Source of the DNA: an uncultured Naasia sp.
Lineage (GTDB): Bacteria > Actinomycetota > Actinomycetes > Actinomycetales > Microbacteriaceae
NCBI GenBank assembly: GCA_913778905.1
Contig: CAJYYA010000012.1
Coordinates: 252,992-316,991 of the forward strand
Direction of reading: 5' to 3'
Length of the DNA: 64,000 nt
Each line of letters opens with the position of its first letter. The stretch's first letter is position 1. A program made the translations under genes and the position numbers. The notes beneath the pieces were generated by a model. It was not told the origin of the DNA. It saw only the letters and a program-made list of their open reading frames with translations, and did no database searches. This document shows positions 57,590 to 64,000 of this stretch, piece after piece.

Positions 57590-58309
57590 TCAGGCCGTGA
57601 GGCCGAGACGGTCCATGCGGCGGGTGTGCTCAGCCATCAGCTCGGTCAACACCGGTTCGACCCGCGCCTCACCCGCCGGTGTACGCACCGTCTCGGGCAG
57701 GGCTCCGCGAGCGCACAGGAGGGTGTCGCCCACGAGACGCCGCCCCCAGACCGCGAGGCGGGAGCCGAGTCTCGGATCGCGAGCGATGGCGGCGGAGAGC
57801 ACCGCCACGACCTCCGCCGACGCGCGCGGACCGGTCAGCAGGCGGGACAGCTCGCGGCCGTCGGGTTCGATCCCCGCGAGAAGACGGGAGTAGAAGTCGT
57901 CGAGGAGCCCGTCGACGAGATAGCAGGAGGTCAGACCCTCGTACCAGTTGGCGCCGCGCACGTCGGCGAAGAACCGGTCGGTCGCGGGCTCGAAGGGAGC
58001 CATGGCCTCGGCCGGGTTGGCGCCGCGGTGCTCGAGCGCGGCGACCATCGCCCGGTGAGAGGCCAGGAACTGTCCGGCGGCGGAGGCGAGGGATCCCTTC
58101 GCCTCCACGGTCGGGGCGTCCGCAGCCGCGCGGGAGAGAGCGTGGAATTGTGCCAACTGCACGTAGGCGGCACGTCCCAGGAGGGCCAGCGGGTCGAGCT
58201 CGACGTTGTCGAGGGCGACTCGATCGATCGGAAGCTCGGCGTGCGCCTTCGACTTCGATCGTGAACGCGTGCCCTCGGCCGCCTTGCCGCCTCGCCCGAA
58301 CCATCTCAC
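57590..58309 (-). CDS. Ferritin-like-fold protein (MiaE-like)
   Basis: All-helical protein of 239 residues resembling the ferritin-like proteins annotated as tRNA hydroxylase (MiaE)-like in actinobacteria. Helices include AAYVQLAQFHALSRAAADAP, ASHRAMVAALEHRG and YEGLTSCYLVDGLLDDFYSRLL, with Glu/His positions that could form a di-iron site, though His/Glu pairs are not complete by eye. Leaderless GTG start at 58309. Convergent with the DUF3107 pair and divergent from the DEAD helicase, the same neighbourhood as in mycobacteria. Confidence 0.75.
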   Translation of the reverse strand: MRWFGRGGKAAEGTRSRSKSKAHAELPIDRVALDNVELDPLALLGRAAYVQLAQFHALSRAAADAPTVEAKGSLASAAGQFLASHRAMVAALEHRGANPAEAMAPFEPATDRFFADVRGANWYEGLTSCYLVDGLLDDFYSRLLAGIEPDGRELSRLLTGPRASAEVVAVLSAAIARDPRLGSRLAVWGRRLVGDTLLCARGALPETVRTPAGEARVEPVLTELMAEHTRRMDRLGLTA

Positions 58310-58317
58310 GAGCGACA

Positions 58318-58323
58318 AGCTTA
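58318..58323 (-). promoter_or_regulatory. -10 element, leaderless promoter of the ferritin-like gene
   Basis: TAAGCT on the minus strand ends eight bases before the GTG at 58309. Confidence 0.6.
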
Positions 58324-58365
58324 GGTGTCGAGCGCCCGTTCCTCGCTCCGATCGGCGGTCGCGAC

Positions 58366-58371
58366 TAGGCT
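58366..58371 (+). promoter_or_regulatory. -10 element of the DEAD-box helicase gene
   Basis: TAGGCT, giving a leader of about 115 bases before the GTG at 58496. Confidence 0.5.
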
Positions 58372-58385
58372 GGCCCTCGACTCCC

Positions 58386-58466
58386 GCCCATACGCATGGG
58401 CCGGAGGTGACGGCGCCTGAGCTGAAACAGGCGCACTCTTTCCGCTCAGCGCCCCTCTCCGGGGCG
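58386..58466 (+). ncRNA. Structured 5' leader of the DEAD-box helicase mRNA
   Basis: Three stem-loops in a row: GCCCAT/ATGGGC (58386-58401), GCGCCTG/CAGGCGC with an AGCTGAAA-containing loop (58413-58434), and CGCCCC/GGGGCG (58450-58466). A leader this structured on an RNA helicase gene suggests autoregulation or cold response; family unknown. Confidence 0.5.
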
Positions 58467-58495
58467 GGCGCGCACACAGACAGGCTCACCCGCAC

Positions 58496-59986
58496 GTGAC
58501 ATTCTCCGAACTCGGAGTCGACGGCGATATCGTCGACGCCCTGGCAGCCAAGGGCATCACCGATCCCTTCCCCATCCAGACCCAGACCATCCCGATGGCC
58601 CTCTCCGGCCAGGACATCATCGGCCAGGCGAAGACGGGAACCGGCAAGACCTTCGGGTTCGGTCTCCCCGTGGTCCAGCGCCTGGGTCTCGACCCGGCAC
58701 CCGGCGTGCAGGCGCTCATCGTCGTCCCGACCCGCGAGCTCGCGGTCCAGGTGACCGAGGACCTCGAGCTCGCCACATCGGGCCGCGCGACGAAGGTCGT
58801 CTCGATCTACGGCGGCAAGGCCTACGAGGGCCAGATCGAGCAGATCAAAGCGGGCGCTCAGATCGCCATCGGCACGCCCGGTCGCCTCCTCGACCTCGCC
58901 GGTCAGCGCCTGCTCTCGCTGTCGAACGTCCGCGAGATGGTGCTCGACGAGGCCGACAAGATGCTCGACCTCGGCTTCCTCGCCGACATCGAGAAGCTCT
59001 TCGCGCAGACTCCCGCGACCCGCCACACCATGCTGTTCTCGGCCACCATGCCGGGCCCCATCGTCGCCCTCGCGCGCCGCTTCATGAACCGGCCGGTGCA
59101 CATCCGAGCCACCGACCCCGACGAGGGTCTGACGCAGGCCAACATCAAGCACCTCATCTACCGCGCGCACTCGCTCGACAAGGACGAGGTCATCGCGCGC
59201 ATCCTGCAGGCCGAGGGTCGCGGCAAGACCGTGATCTTCACGCGCACCAAGCGCGCCGCCGCGAAGCTGGTCGAGGAGCTGGGCGACCGCGGCTTCAACG
59301 CCGCTGCCGTACACGGCGATCTCAGCCAGGAGCAGCGTGAGCGCGCCATGGCCGCGTTCAAGGCCGGCAAGAAGGACGTCCTCATCGCCACCGATGTCGC
59401 CGCCCGCGGCATCGACGTCGACGATGTGACCCACGTCATCAACCACACCATCCCCGACGACCACGACACCTACCTGCACCGCGCCGGACGCACCGGCCGT
59501 GCCGGCAAGACCGGTATCGCGGTGACCTTCGTCGACTGGGACGACCTGCACAAGTGGGCCCTCATCAACAAGGCCCTCGACTTCGGCCAGCCGGAGCCGA
59601 CCGAGACCTACTCGTCGTCGCCCCACCTCTACACCGACCTCGACATCCCCGCCGGAACGAAGGGCCGTCTCAAGTCGGCGCCCACCGCGGCGACGGAACC
59701 CCGCGAGCCCCGTTCGTCCGGTGGACGCTCCTCCGGCGGACGTTCGTCGGACGGCGGAGCGTCGGGAAGCGGATCGTCCGACAGCGGCGCACGACGCTCG
59801 CGTACCCGACGCCGCACCGGCGGCAGCCCGGTGACCACGGGCGCCGAGACGGGGCACGCCCCGCAGCAGCAGGCTCACGCCGAGGGCGCCGAGGGCGCGG
59901 GCACGCACGACGGATCGGGGGCCCCTCGCCCGCGCCGCCGCCGTCGCCGCGGCCCGAGCACCCAGGCCCCGCCGACCGCCAACTGA
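58496..59986 (+). CDS. DEAD-box RNA helicase (RhlE/CsdA-like)
   Basis: RNA helicase of 496 residues. Motifs: Q motif FPIQTQTIP, I AKTGTGKT, Ia PTRELAVQ, II DEAD, III SAT, IV VIFTRTKR, V ATDVAARGID, VI HRAGRTGRAG. The C-terminal 110 residues are a Gly/Ser/Arg-rich RNA-binding tail (SSGGRSSGGRSS, RRRRRRGPS), no RNA-binding domain. It remodels rRNA or mRNA structures. GTG start; long structured leader. Ends at a strong hairpin. Confidence 0.93.
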   Translation: MTFSELGVDGDIVDALAAKGITDPFPIQTQTIPMALSGQDIIGQAKTGTGKTFGFGLPVVQRLGLDPAPGVQALIVVPTRELAVQVTEDLELATSGRATKVVSIYGGKAYEGQIEQIKAGAQIAIGTPGRLLDLAGQRLLSLSNVREMVLDEADKMLDLGFLADIEKLFAQTPATRHTMLFSATMPGPIVALARRFMNRPVHIRATDPDEGLTQANIKHLIYRAHSLDKDEVIARILQAEGRGKTVIFTRTKRAAAKLVEELGDRGFNAAAVHGDLSQEQRERAMAAFKAGKKDVLIATDVAARGIDVDDVTHVINHTIPDDHDTYLHRAGRTGRAGKTGIAVTFVDWDDLHKWALINKALDFGQPEPTETYSSSPHLYTDLDIPAGTKGRLKSAPTAATEPREPRSSGGRSSGGRSSDGGASGSGSSDSGARRSRTRRRTGGSPVTTGAETGHAPQQQAHAEGAEGAGTHDGSGAPRPRRRRRRGPSTQAPPTAN

Positions 59987-59995
59987 TCCAGCCTC

Positions 59996-60030
59996 GAACG
60001 GCCCTTCCCGCACCGCGGGAAGGGCCGTTC
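59996..60030. terminator. Terminator of the DEAD-box helicase gene
   Basis: A perfect 16-bp inverted repeat (59996-60011 and 60015-60030) with a three-base loop, ten bases after the stop. Confidence 0.9.
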
Positions 60031-60064
60031 GTCCACTCTCCCTCGACCCCGTCACAGGGCCTGC

Positions 60065-60174
60065 GTTTCGCTTCGCTCAACGGGCGGACCCACACCCTGC
60101 CCGTTGAGCAGGCCCGCCAAGGCCGTCATAAACGACGCAGGGCTCTTTCCCCCGCCCGTTGAGCGAAGCGAAAC
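60065..60174. repeat. Family-A palindromic repeat, extended copy
   Basis: Perfect 23-bp terminal inverted arms (60065-60087 and 60152-60174) around 64 bp that include a partial third unit (CCCGTTGAGCAGG near 60100). Same unit as at 35861-35911. The gap from 60031 to 60265 holds nothing else I can identify. Confidence 0.85.
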
Positions 60175-60265
60175 GAAGGGACCGACCGCCGCCCGAAAAC
60201 ACCGCACAACGACCTATCTCGCTCCGCCCAGGGGGCGGCGGTGCAGGCGAGCGCCGGAGCAGCGC

Positions 60266-61120
60266 TCAGCGCAGGATGGGACGACTTCCCGTCGCCTCCG
60301 AGACGATGCGCTCGATGACCTCCGGGGCCGTCGTGTTCTCGCCGAGCCGGTTGGGCTTGCCGTCGCCGTGGTAGTCACTCGATCCGGTGATCGCGAGCCC
60401 GAACCGCTTGGCGTACCCCAGCAGCACCCGCGCACCCGCGGGGCTGTTGTCCCGGTGGTGGACCTCGAGCCCGAACAGACCGGCATCGACCAGCTCGGCC
60501 ATCTCGTCCTCGGGAATGATCCGTTCTTCCGACACCGCCGGATGCGCGAGCACCGGCAAGCCCCCGGCTGCCACGACGAGCTGCACCCCGACGAGCGGAT
60601 CGGGCGCGTAATGCGGCTGGTAGTAGCCGGTACGCCAGTGCAGGATGCTCGCGAACGCCTCCCCGCGGTCGCGGACATGGCCCTTCGCGACGAGAGCATC
60701 GGCGATGTGGGGGCGCCCGATGGTCGTCCCGGGGACGGTCTGTGCGAGCACGTCGTCCCAGACGAGTTCGTAGTCGTGCCCGATGCGCTCGACCATCCGT
60801 TCGGCGCGCGAGGTGCGATCGATCCGGATCCGGTCGGTCTCCGCTCGCAGGGCTGCGTCGTCGGGGTCGAAGAGGTACCCGAGCAGGTGCACGCTCGCCC
60901 AGCCCCGGCGGGTGCTGAGCTCCATGCCGGGGATGAGATTGACTCCTGTGTCACGAGCCGTTGCAGCGGCTTCCGCCCATCCGGCCGTCGAGTCGTGGTC
61001 GGTCAGGGCGACGACGTCGAGACCGGCCTTCCGCGCGGAGCGGACGAGGTCGGCCGGCGCTTCGGTTCCGTCGGACACCGTGGAGTGCGCGTGGAGGTCG
61101 GCGGCACCGAAAGCGGACAT
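60266..61120 (-). CDS. PHP-domain phosphoesterase (nucleoside-bisphosphate phosphatase type)
   Basis: Metal-dependent phosphoesterase of 284 residues in the PHP family. Metal-binding motifs: DLHAHSTVSDG at the start, ALTDHDS, GMELST, LAHPAV, EVHHRD and GSSDYHG near the end. Related enzymes hydrolyse 3',5'-nucleoside bisphosphates (pAp) or 5' ends of short RNA. Cytoplasmic. The ATG follows a leaderless promoter. Divergent from a membrane-anchored endonuclease/phosphatase-fold gene. Confidence 0.9.
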   Translation of the reverse strand: MSAFGAADLHAHSTVSDGTEAPADLVRSARKAGLDVVALTDHDSTAGWAEAAATARDTGVNLIPGMELSTRRGWASVHLLGYLFDPDDAALRAETDRIRIDRTSRAERMVERIGHDYELVWDDVLAQTVPGTTIGRPHIADALVAKGHVRDRGEAFASILHWRTGYYQPHYAPDPLVGVQLVVAAGGLPVLAHPAVSEERIIPEDEMAELVDAGLFGLEVHHRDNSPAGARVLLGYAKRFGLAITGSSDYHGDGKPNRLGENTTAPEVIERIVSEATGSRPILR

Positions 61121-61126
61121 TGGCTC

Positions 61127-61132
61127 ATGCTA
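61127..61132 (-). promoter_or_regulatory. -10 element, leaderless promoter of the PHP gene
   Basis: TAGCAT on the minus strand ends six bases before the ATG at 61120. Confidence 0.6.
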
Positions 61133-61170
61133 GGCGAGCGAGCCTGACGCCCCTCTGGGCGAGGCCTGCG

Positions 61171-61176
61171 TAGGGT
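61171..61176 (+). promoter_or_regulatory. -10 element that decides the next start
   Basis: TAGGGT overlaps the GTG at 61175 and ends seven bases before the GTG at 61184, which makes the latter the likely start of a leaderless mRNA. Confidence 0.5.
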
Positions 61177-61183
61177 GTTCCGA

Positions 61184-62197
61184 GTGCTCCGCGCCCTGTC
61201 CGTCCTGTTGCTCCTGGTAGCGACGGCCGTCCTGACGGTGCTGTTCTGGCCGCAGCTCCTCGATCTGCAGCGGACCGTCGGGTTCGCACAGGTGGTATCC
61301 CTTCGCGGCGCCGCCGCAGCCGCAGCGGTCGCAGGCGCTCTCGCGCTCGGCCTGCTCGCCGCTGTCGTCGCGCCGATGCGGCGCTTCCTCGGGTCCCTCG
61401 CCCTGTTGCTCCTCGTCTTCGCCGTCGCGACGGCCGGCCTCCTCGCCAGCCGCGGCTTCGGCGGACCGGGCTTCGAGACGCGCGGTTCCGACGACATCCG
61501 CGTTCTCGCCTGGAACACGCTCGGCGAGGCCGCCTCCGCCGACGACGTCGCCCGCCTGGCCGTCGTCAACGAGGCGGACATCGTCTCCCTGCCGGAATCG
61601 ACCGCCGCGTTCGCTGACGAGGTCGCCGCGCTCGCAGCCGAACAGGGTCTCGCGCTGGTGCCGCACACCGTCGCCTACGACGAGATCGCCAGAGCCCGGT
61701 CGACGTCGCTCCTGATCAGCGAGCGACTGGGCGACTACGACATCTCCGAAGAGGGCGTCACCGATGTGCTGCCGAGCGTCGTCGCCACCTCGCGCGACGG
61801 CGGGCCGACCATCGTGGCGGTGCACGCCGTCGCGCCTGTCCTGGGCGAGCTGCGTTCCTGGCGCAACGACCTCGACGACCTGGCGGCCCTCTGCGATGCC
61901 CCGGATGTCGTCATGGCGGGTGACTTCAACGCCACGCTCGACGCGTTCGCCGGTCTCGACGCCCCGCTCGACGGCGGGGAGTCCGAGCTCGGGGCCTGCT
62001 CCGACGCTGCTCTGTCGGTCGGAGCCGGTGCCGTCGGGACCTGGCCCGCCGCCGTGCCGCCCGTGCTCGGCGCCCCGATCGATCACGTGATGTCCGGGCC
62101 GGCCTGGCGCACCACCGGGTTCCGGGTGATCCTCGATCAGGACGGGTCGGGTAGCGACCACCGCCCCGTTCTGGCGCAGTTGAGCCCCACCGGCTGA
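61184..62197 (+). CDS. Membrane-anchored endonuclease/exonuclease/phosphatase-fold protein
   Basis: Protein of 337 residues. Three N-terminal membrane segments (about 2-22, 36-58, 63-85) hold an extracytoplasmic EEP domain. Catalytic pieces are seen in VLAWNTLG, VSLPES, MAGDFNATLD and GSDHRPV, the Asn/Asp/His set of the fold; the usual Glu of the second motif is in LPES. Such proteins hydrolyse phosphodiesters, for example in nucleic acids or lipids outside the cell. The start at 61184 fits the leaderless promoter better than the GTG at 61175. Confidence 0.82.
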   Translation: MLRALSVLLLLVATAVLTVLFWPQLLDLQRTVGFAQVVSLRGAAAAAAVAGALALGLLAAVVAPMRRFLGSLALLLLVFAVATAGLLASRGFGGPGFETRGSDDIRVLAWNTLGEAASADDVARLAVVNEADIVSLPESTAAFADEVAALAAEQGLALVPHTVAYDEIARARSTSLLISERLGDYDISEEGVTDVLPSVVATSRDGGPTIVAVHAVAPVLGELRSWRNDLDDLAALCDAPDVVMAGDFNATLDAFAGLDAPLDGGESELGACSDAALSVGAGAVGTWPAAVPPVLGAPIDHVMSGPAWRTTGFRVILDQDGSGSDHRPVLAQLSPTG

Positions 62198-62260
62198 CTT
62201 TCATCCCCGATCGACGGGCCCGCGCGTGTGGGACCACGCGATGGGCGACACAATGGAGAG

Positions 62261-63736
62261 ATGAGCAACGAACCGCAGGACACCATCGCGAGCGACGAGT
62301 CTGTCGACACCATCGAGACCGTCGAGCTCGCCACCTCCGAGACATCAGCTCCCGCGGAGACCGGCGAACCGGCCACTGGTCTACGACCGGCGAACGCCAA
62401 CCGGGGCGCGGGCTGGCCCGCGTCGTTCTCGAACTACATCTCGCAGGGCTGGGCCGAGCGGGCGGACGCGCACCCGCCCCAGCGCGCGCAGGCCCCGTAC
62501 GCGGCTGCTCGGCGCCGTCGGCTGTCCGAGGCCTACCCGGGCAAGCGCATCGTCGTGCCTGCGGGTGAGCTCAAGGTCCGCTCCAACGACACCGACTATC
62601 CGTTCCGCGCCGACTCCGCCTTCTCCTGGCTCACCGGGTGGGCATCCGATTCCGAGCCCGGCGCCGTCCTCGTGATGGATCCGAGCGGCGACGGCCACGT
62701 CTCCACCCTCTTCTTCCGTCCCGCAGCGGGCCGCGACACCGACGAGTTCTACGCCGACCCCGCGATCGGCGAGTTCTGGATCGGCGCCCGCCCCACCCTC
62801 GGCGAGGTCTCGACCGACCTCGACCTGGCGACCGGGGACCTGAAGGACTTCGTGAGCACCGAGGACGACCTCGTGTCGGACGACGCCGAACTGGCACAGA
62901 CGCTCAGCGAGATGCGTCTCGTCAAGGACGAGTACGAGATCGAGCAGATGCGGCTCGCGGTCGAGGCCACGTCGCGCGGTTTCGACGACGTCGTCGCCCA
63001 GCTCGATCGCGCGCAGCGCGAGCGCCGCGGTGAGCGGGTCGTCGAGGGTGTCTTCCACGCGCGCGCCCGCCTCGACGGCTACGCGGTCGGCTACGAGACC
63101 ATCGCGGCGTCCGGCTCGCACGCCTGCATCCTCCACTGGACGCGCAACGACGGCGCAGTGCTGGCCGGCGACCTCATCCTCATTGACGCGGGCGTCGAGC
63201 TCGACAGCCTCTACACGGCAGACATCACCCGCACCGTGCCGGTGGACGGGAAGTTCACGGATGCGCAGCGCGAGGTCTACGAGGCGGTTCTCGAGGCGGC
63301 CGACGCGGCGCTCGCGATCGTGAAGCCGGGCATCAGGTTCTCGGAGATCCATGACGCGGCCATGGCCGTCATCGCCCGCAAGATCAGCGAGTGGGGCCTT
63401 GTCGACGCGGATGCCGAAACCCTGCTCGATAGCGAAGACCAGCGTCACCGCCGCTACATGGTGCACGGCACCAGTCACCACCTCGGAATCGATGTGCACG
63501 ACTGCGCCAAGGCGCGTCGGGAGCTCTACCGGGAGGGTGTCCTCGAGGAGGGCATGGTGTTCACGATCGAGCCCGGCCTGTACTTCCAGCCCGACGACCT
63601 GACCGTCCCCGAGCGTTACCGTGGCATCGGTGCCCGTCTGGAGGACGACATCGTCGTCACGGCCACGGGGGCGATCAATCTGTCGGCGGGCATCCCCCGC
63701 ACGGTGGCGGACATCGAGGCCTGGCTGGCCCGCTGA
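62261..63736 (+). CDS. pepP: Aminopeptidase P (M24B)
   Basis: Metallo-aminopeptidase of 491 residues that removes N-terminal residues before proline. The N-terminal creatinase-like domain (RADSAFSWLTGW) is followed by the catalytic domain with all metal ligands: Asp in LILIDAGVE, Asp in YTADITRT, His in HGTSHHLGIDVHD, Glu in FTIEPGLYF and Glu in GARLEDDIV. The first 60 residues are Ser/Glu-rich and poorly conserved. The ATG lies six bases after CACAAT, again suggesting a leaderless mRNA. It ends at a strong terminator. Confidence 0.93.
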   Translation: MSNEPQDTIASDESVDTIETVELATSETSAPAETGEPATGLRPANANRGAGWPASFSNYISQGWAERADAHPPQRAQAPYAAARRRRLSEAYPGKRIVVPAGELKVRSNDTDYPFRADSAFSWLTGWASDSEPGAVLVMDPSGDGHVSTLFFRPAAGRDTDEFYADPAIGEFWIGARPTLGEVSTDLDLATGDLKDFVSTEDDLVSDDAELAQTLSEMRLVKDEYEIEQMRLAVEATSRGFDDVVAQLDRAQRERRGERVVEGVFHARARLDGYAVGYETIAASGSHACILHWTRNDGAVLAGDLILIDAGVELDSLYTADITRTVPVDGKFTDAQREVYEAVLEAADAALAIVKPGIRFSEIHDAAMAVIARKISEWGLVDADAETLLDSEDQRHRRYMVHGTSHHLGIDVHDCAKARRELYREGVLEEGMVFTIEPGLYFQPDDLTVPERYRGIGARLEDDIVVTATGAINLSAGIPRTVADIEAWLAR

Positions 63737-63750
63737 CCTCCTGCACACGA

Positions 63751-63783
63751 AGAGGCCCCGCTCCGGATCGGAGCGGGGCCTCT
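63751..63783. terminator. Terminator after pepP
   Basis: A perfect 15-bp inverted repeat (63751-63765 and 63769-63783) with a three-base loop, 14 bases after the stop. Confidence 0.9.
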
Positions 63784-63793
63784 GACGCTTGTG

Positions 63794-64000
63794 GGGGCCT
63801 CGATACGCCTTCGGCTACTCGGCCGGTCTCGATACGCTCCGCTACTCGACCCCCGCAACCCAGGTCAGCGGAGACTGACACCTGTGGCACGCATGGCGGC
63901 CGCCGGAACCCTTCCGGACGTCGAGTAGCGAAGCGTACCGAGACGGCTCGAGCAGGCCGCCAGGCCGCACCGAGAGCAGACGAGACAGTATCGGCGCAGC
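63794..64000. repeat. Family-B palindromic repeat, longer copy, cut by the window edge
   Basis: Blocks shared with 30001-30122 in the same order: CTCGATACGC units with GGCTACTCGGCCGGTCTC, CGCTACTCGACCCCCG, TTCCGGACGTCGAGTAG, and AGGCCGCCAGGCCGCACCGAGAGC. Between the second and third blocks this copy has about 50 extra bases. No gene is seen from 63784 to the edge. Confidence 0.8.

Overview
The window is high-G+C, densely packed actinobacterial DNA, most likely from a plant-associated member of the Microbacteriaceae. Support for this comes from several signs. There are many GTG starts and 4-bp stop/start overlaps. Leaderless promoters of the TAnnnT type recur. Dispersed palindromic repeats sit between genes. 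From about 30 kb to 60 kb there is a gene block whose order matches the mycobacterial stretch Rv3193c to Rv3211 as I remember it: UPF0182, PDZ/S16 protease, DUF2342, ThiF-like, UvrD2, NudC, phosphotransferase-like, AdnB, AdnA, DUF3107, ferritin-like, DEAD helicase. The polygalacturonase and secreted GH43 genes point to plant cell-wall polysaccharides.

Layout. (1) 1-5.7 kb: an unknown partial gene, an HtrA-type membrane protease, an aminotransferase, a nitrilase-family amidase and an unknown Lys/Thr-repeat protein. (2) 5.7-12.3 kb: a LacI-controlled carbohydrate cassette (LacI, binding lipoprotein, two permeases, a GH32/43-like enzyme, a serine beta-lactamase-fold hydrolase). It is bounded by a perfect 75-bp direct repeat of the 3' end of the preceding gene, so it looks like an integrated unit. 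(3) 12.3-23.2 kb, minus strand: one tightly coupled nine-gene operon encoding LacI, two permeases, a binding protein, two different ADP-ribosylglycohydrolase-fold enzymes, a TIM-barrel/SUMF1 fusion, a CaiB-type CoA-transferase and a CitE-type lyase. A pair of LacI operators lies at its head, between it and a divergent secreted LamG-Ig-GH43 enzyme (23.4-26.3 kb). This is the best candidate here for an undescribed catabolic system: import a glycoside, release an acyl part, activate it with CoA and cleave it. (4) 26.3-30.2 kb: a 5'-3' exonuclease, a small leaderless unknown gene behind a 17-bp inverted repeat, a decayed TetR gene, a GH28 polygalacturonase lipoprotein, an initiator tRNA and a repeat patch.

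(5) 30.2-35.8 kb: the conserved UPF0182, PDZ/S16 and DUF2342 genes. (6) 35.9-45.6 kb: a peptide or small-amide uptake and hydrolysis locus inserted in the conserved block: a fused double ATPase, an M19 dipeptidase, a binding protein, two permeases, a creatinase-like M24 protein without metal ligands, an alpha/beta hydrolase and a double Lrp-type regulator. (7) 45.7-60.0 kb: the conserved block resumes with DNA-repair and NAD/RNA genes. (8) 60.0-64.0 kb: a PHP phosphoesterase, a membrane-anchored endonuclease/phosphatase-fold protein and aminopeptidase P, ending in a long palindromic repeat that runs to the window edge.

Neither sugar importer carries its own ATPase gene. Such importers usually share a general MsiK-type ATPase encoded elsewhere, so the two LacI loci probably draw on the same energy subunit.
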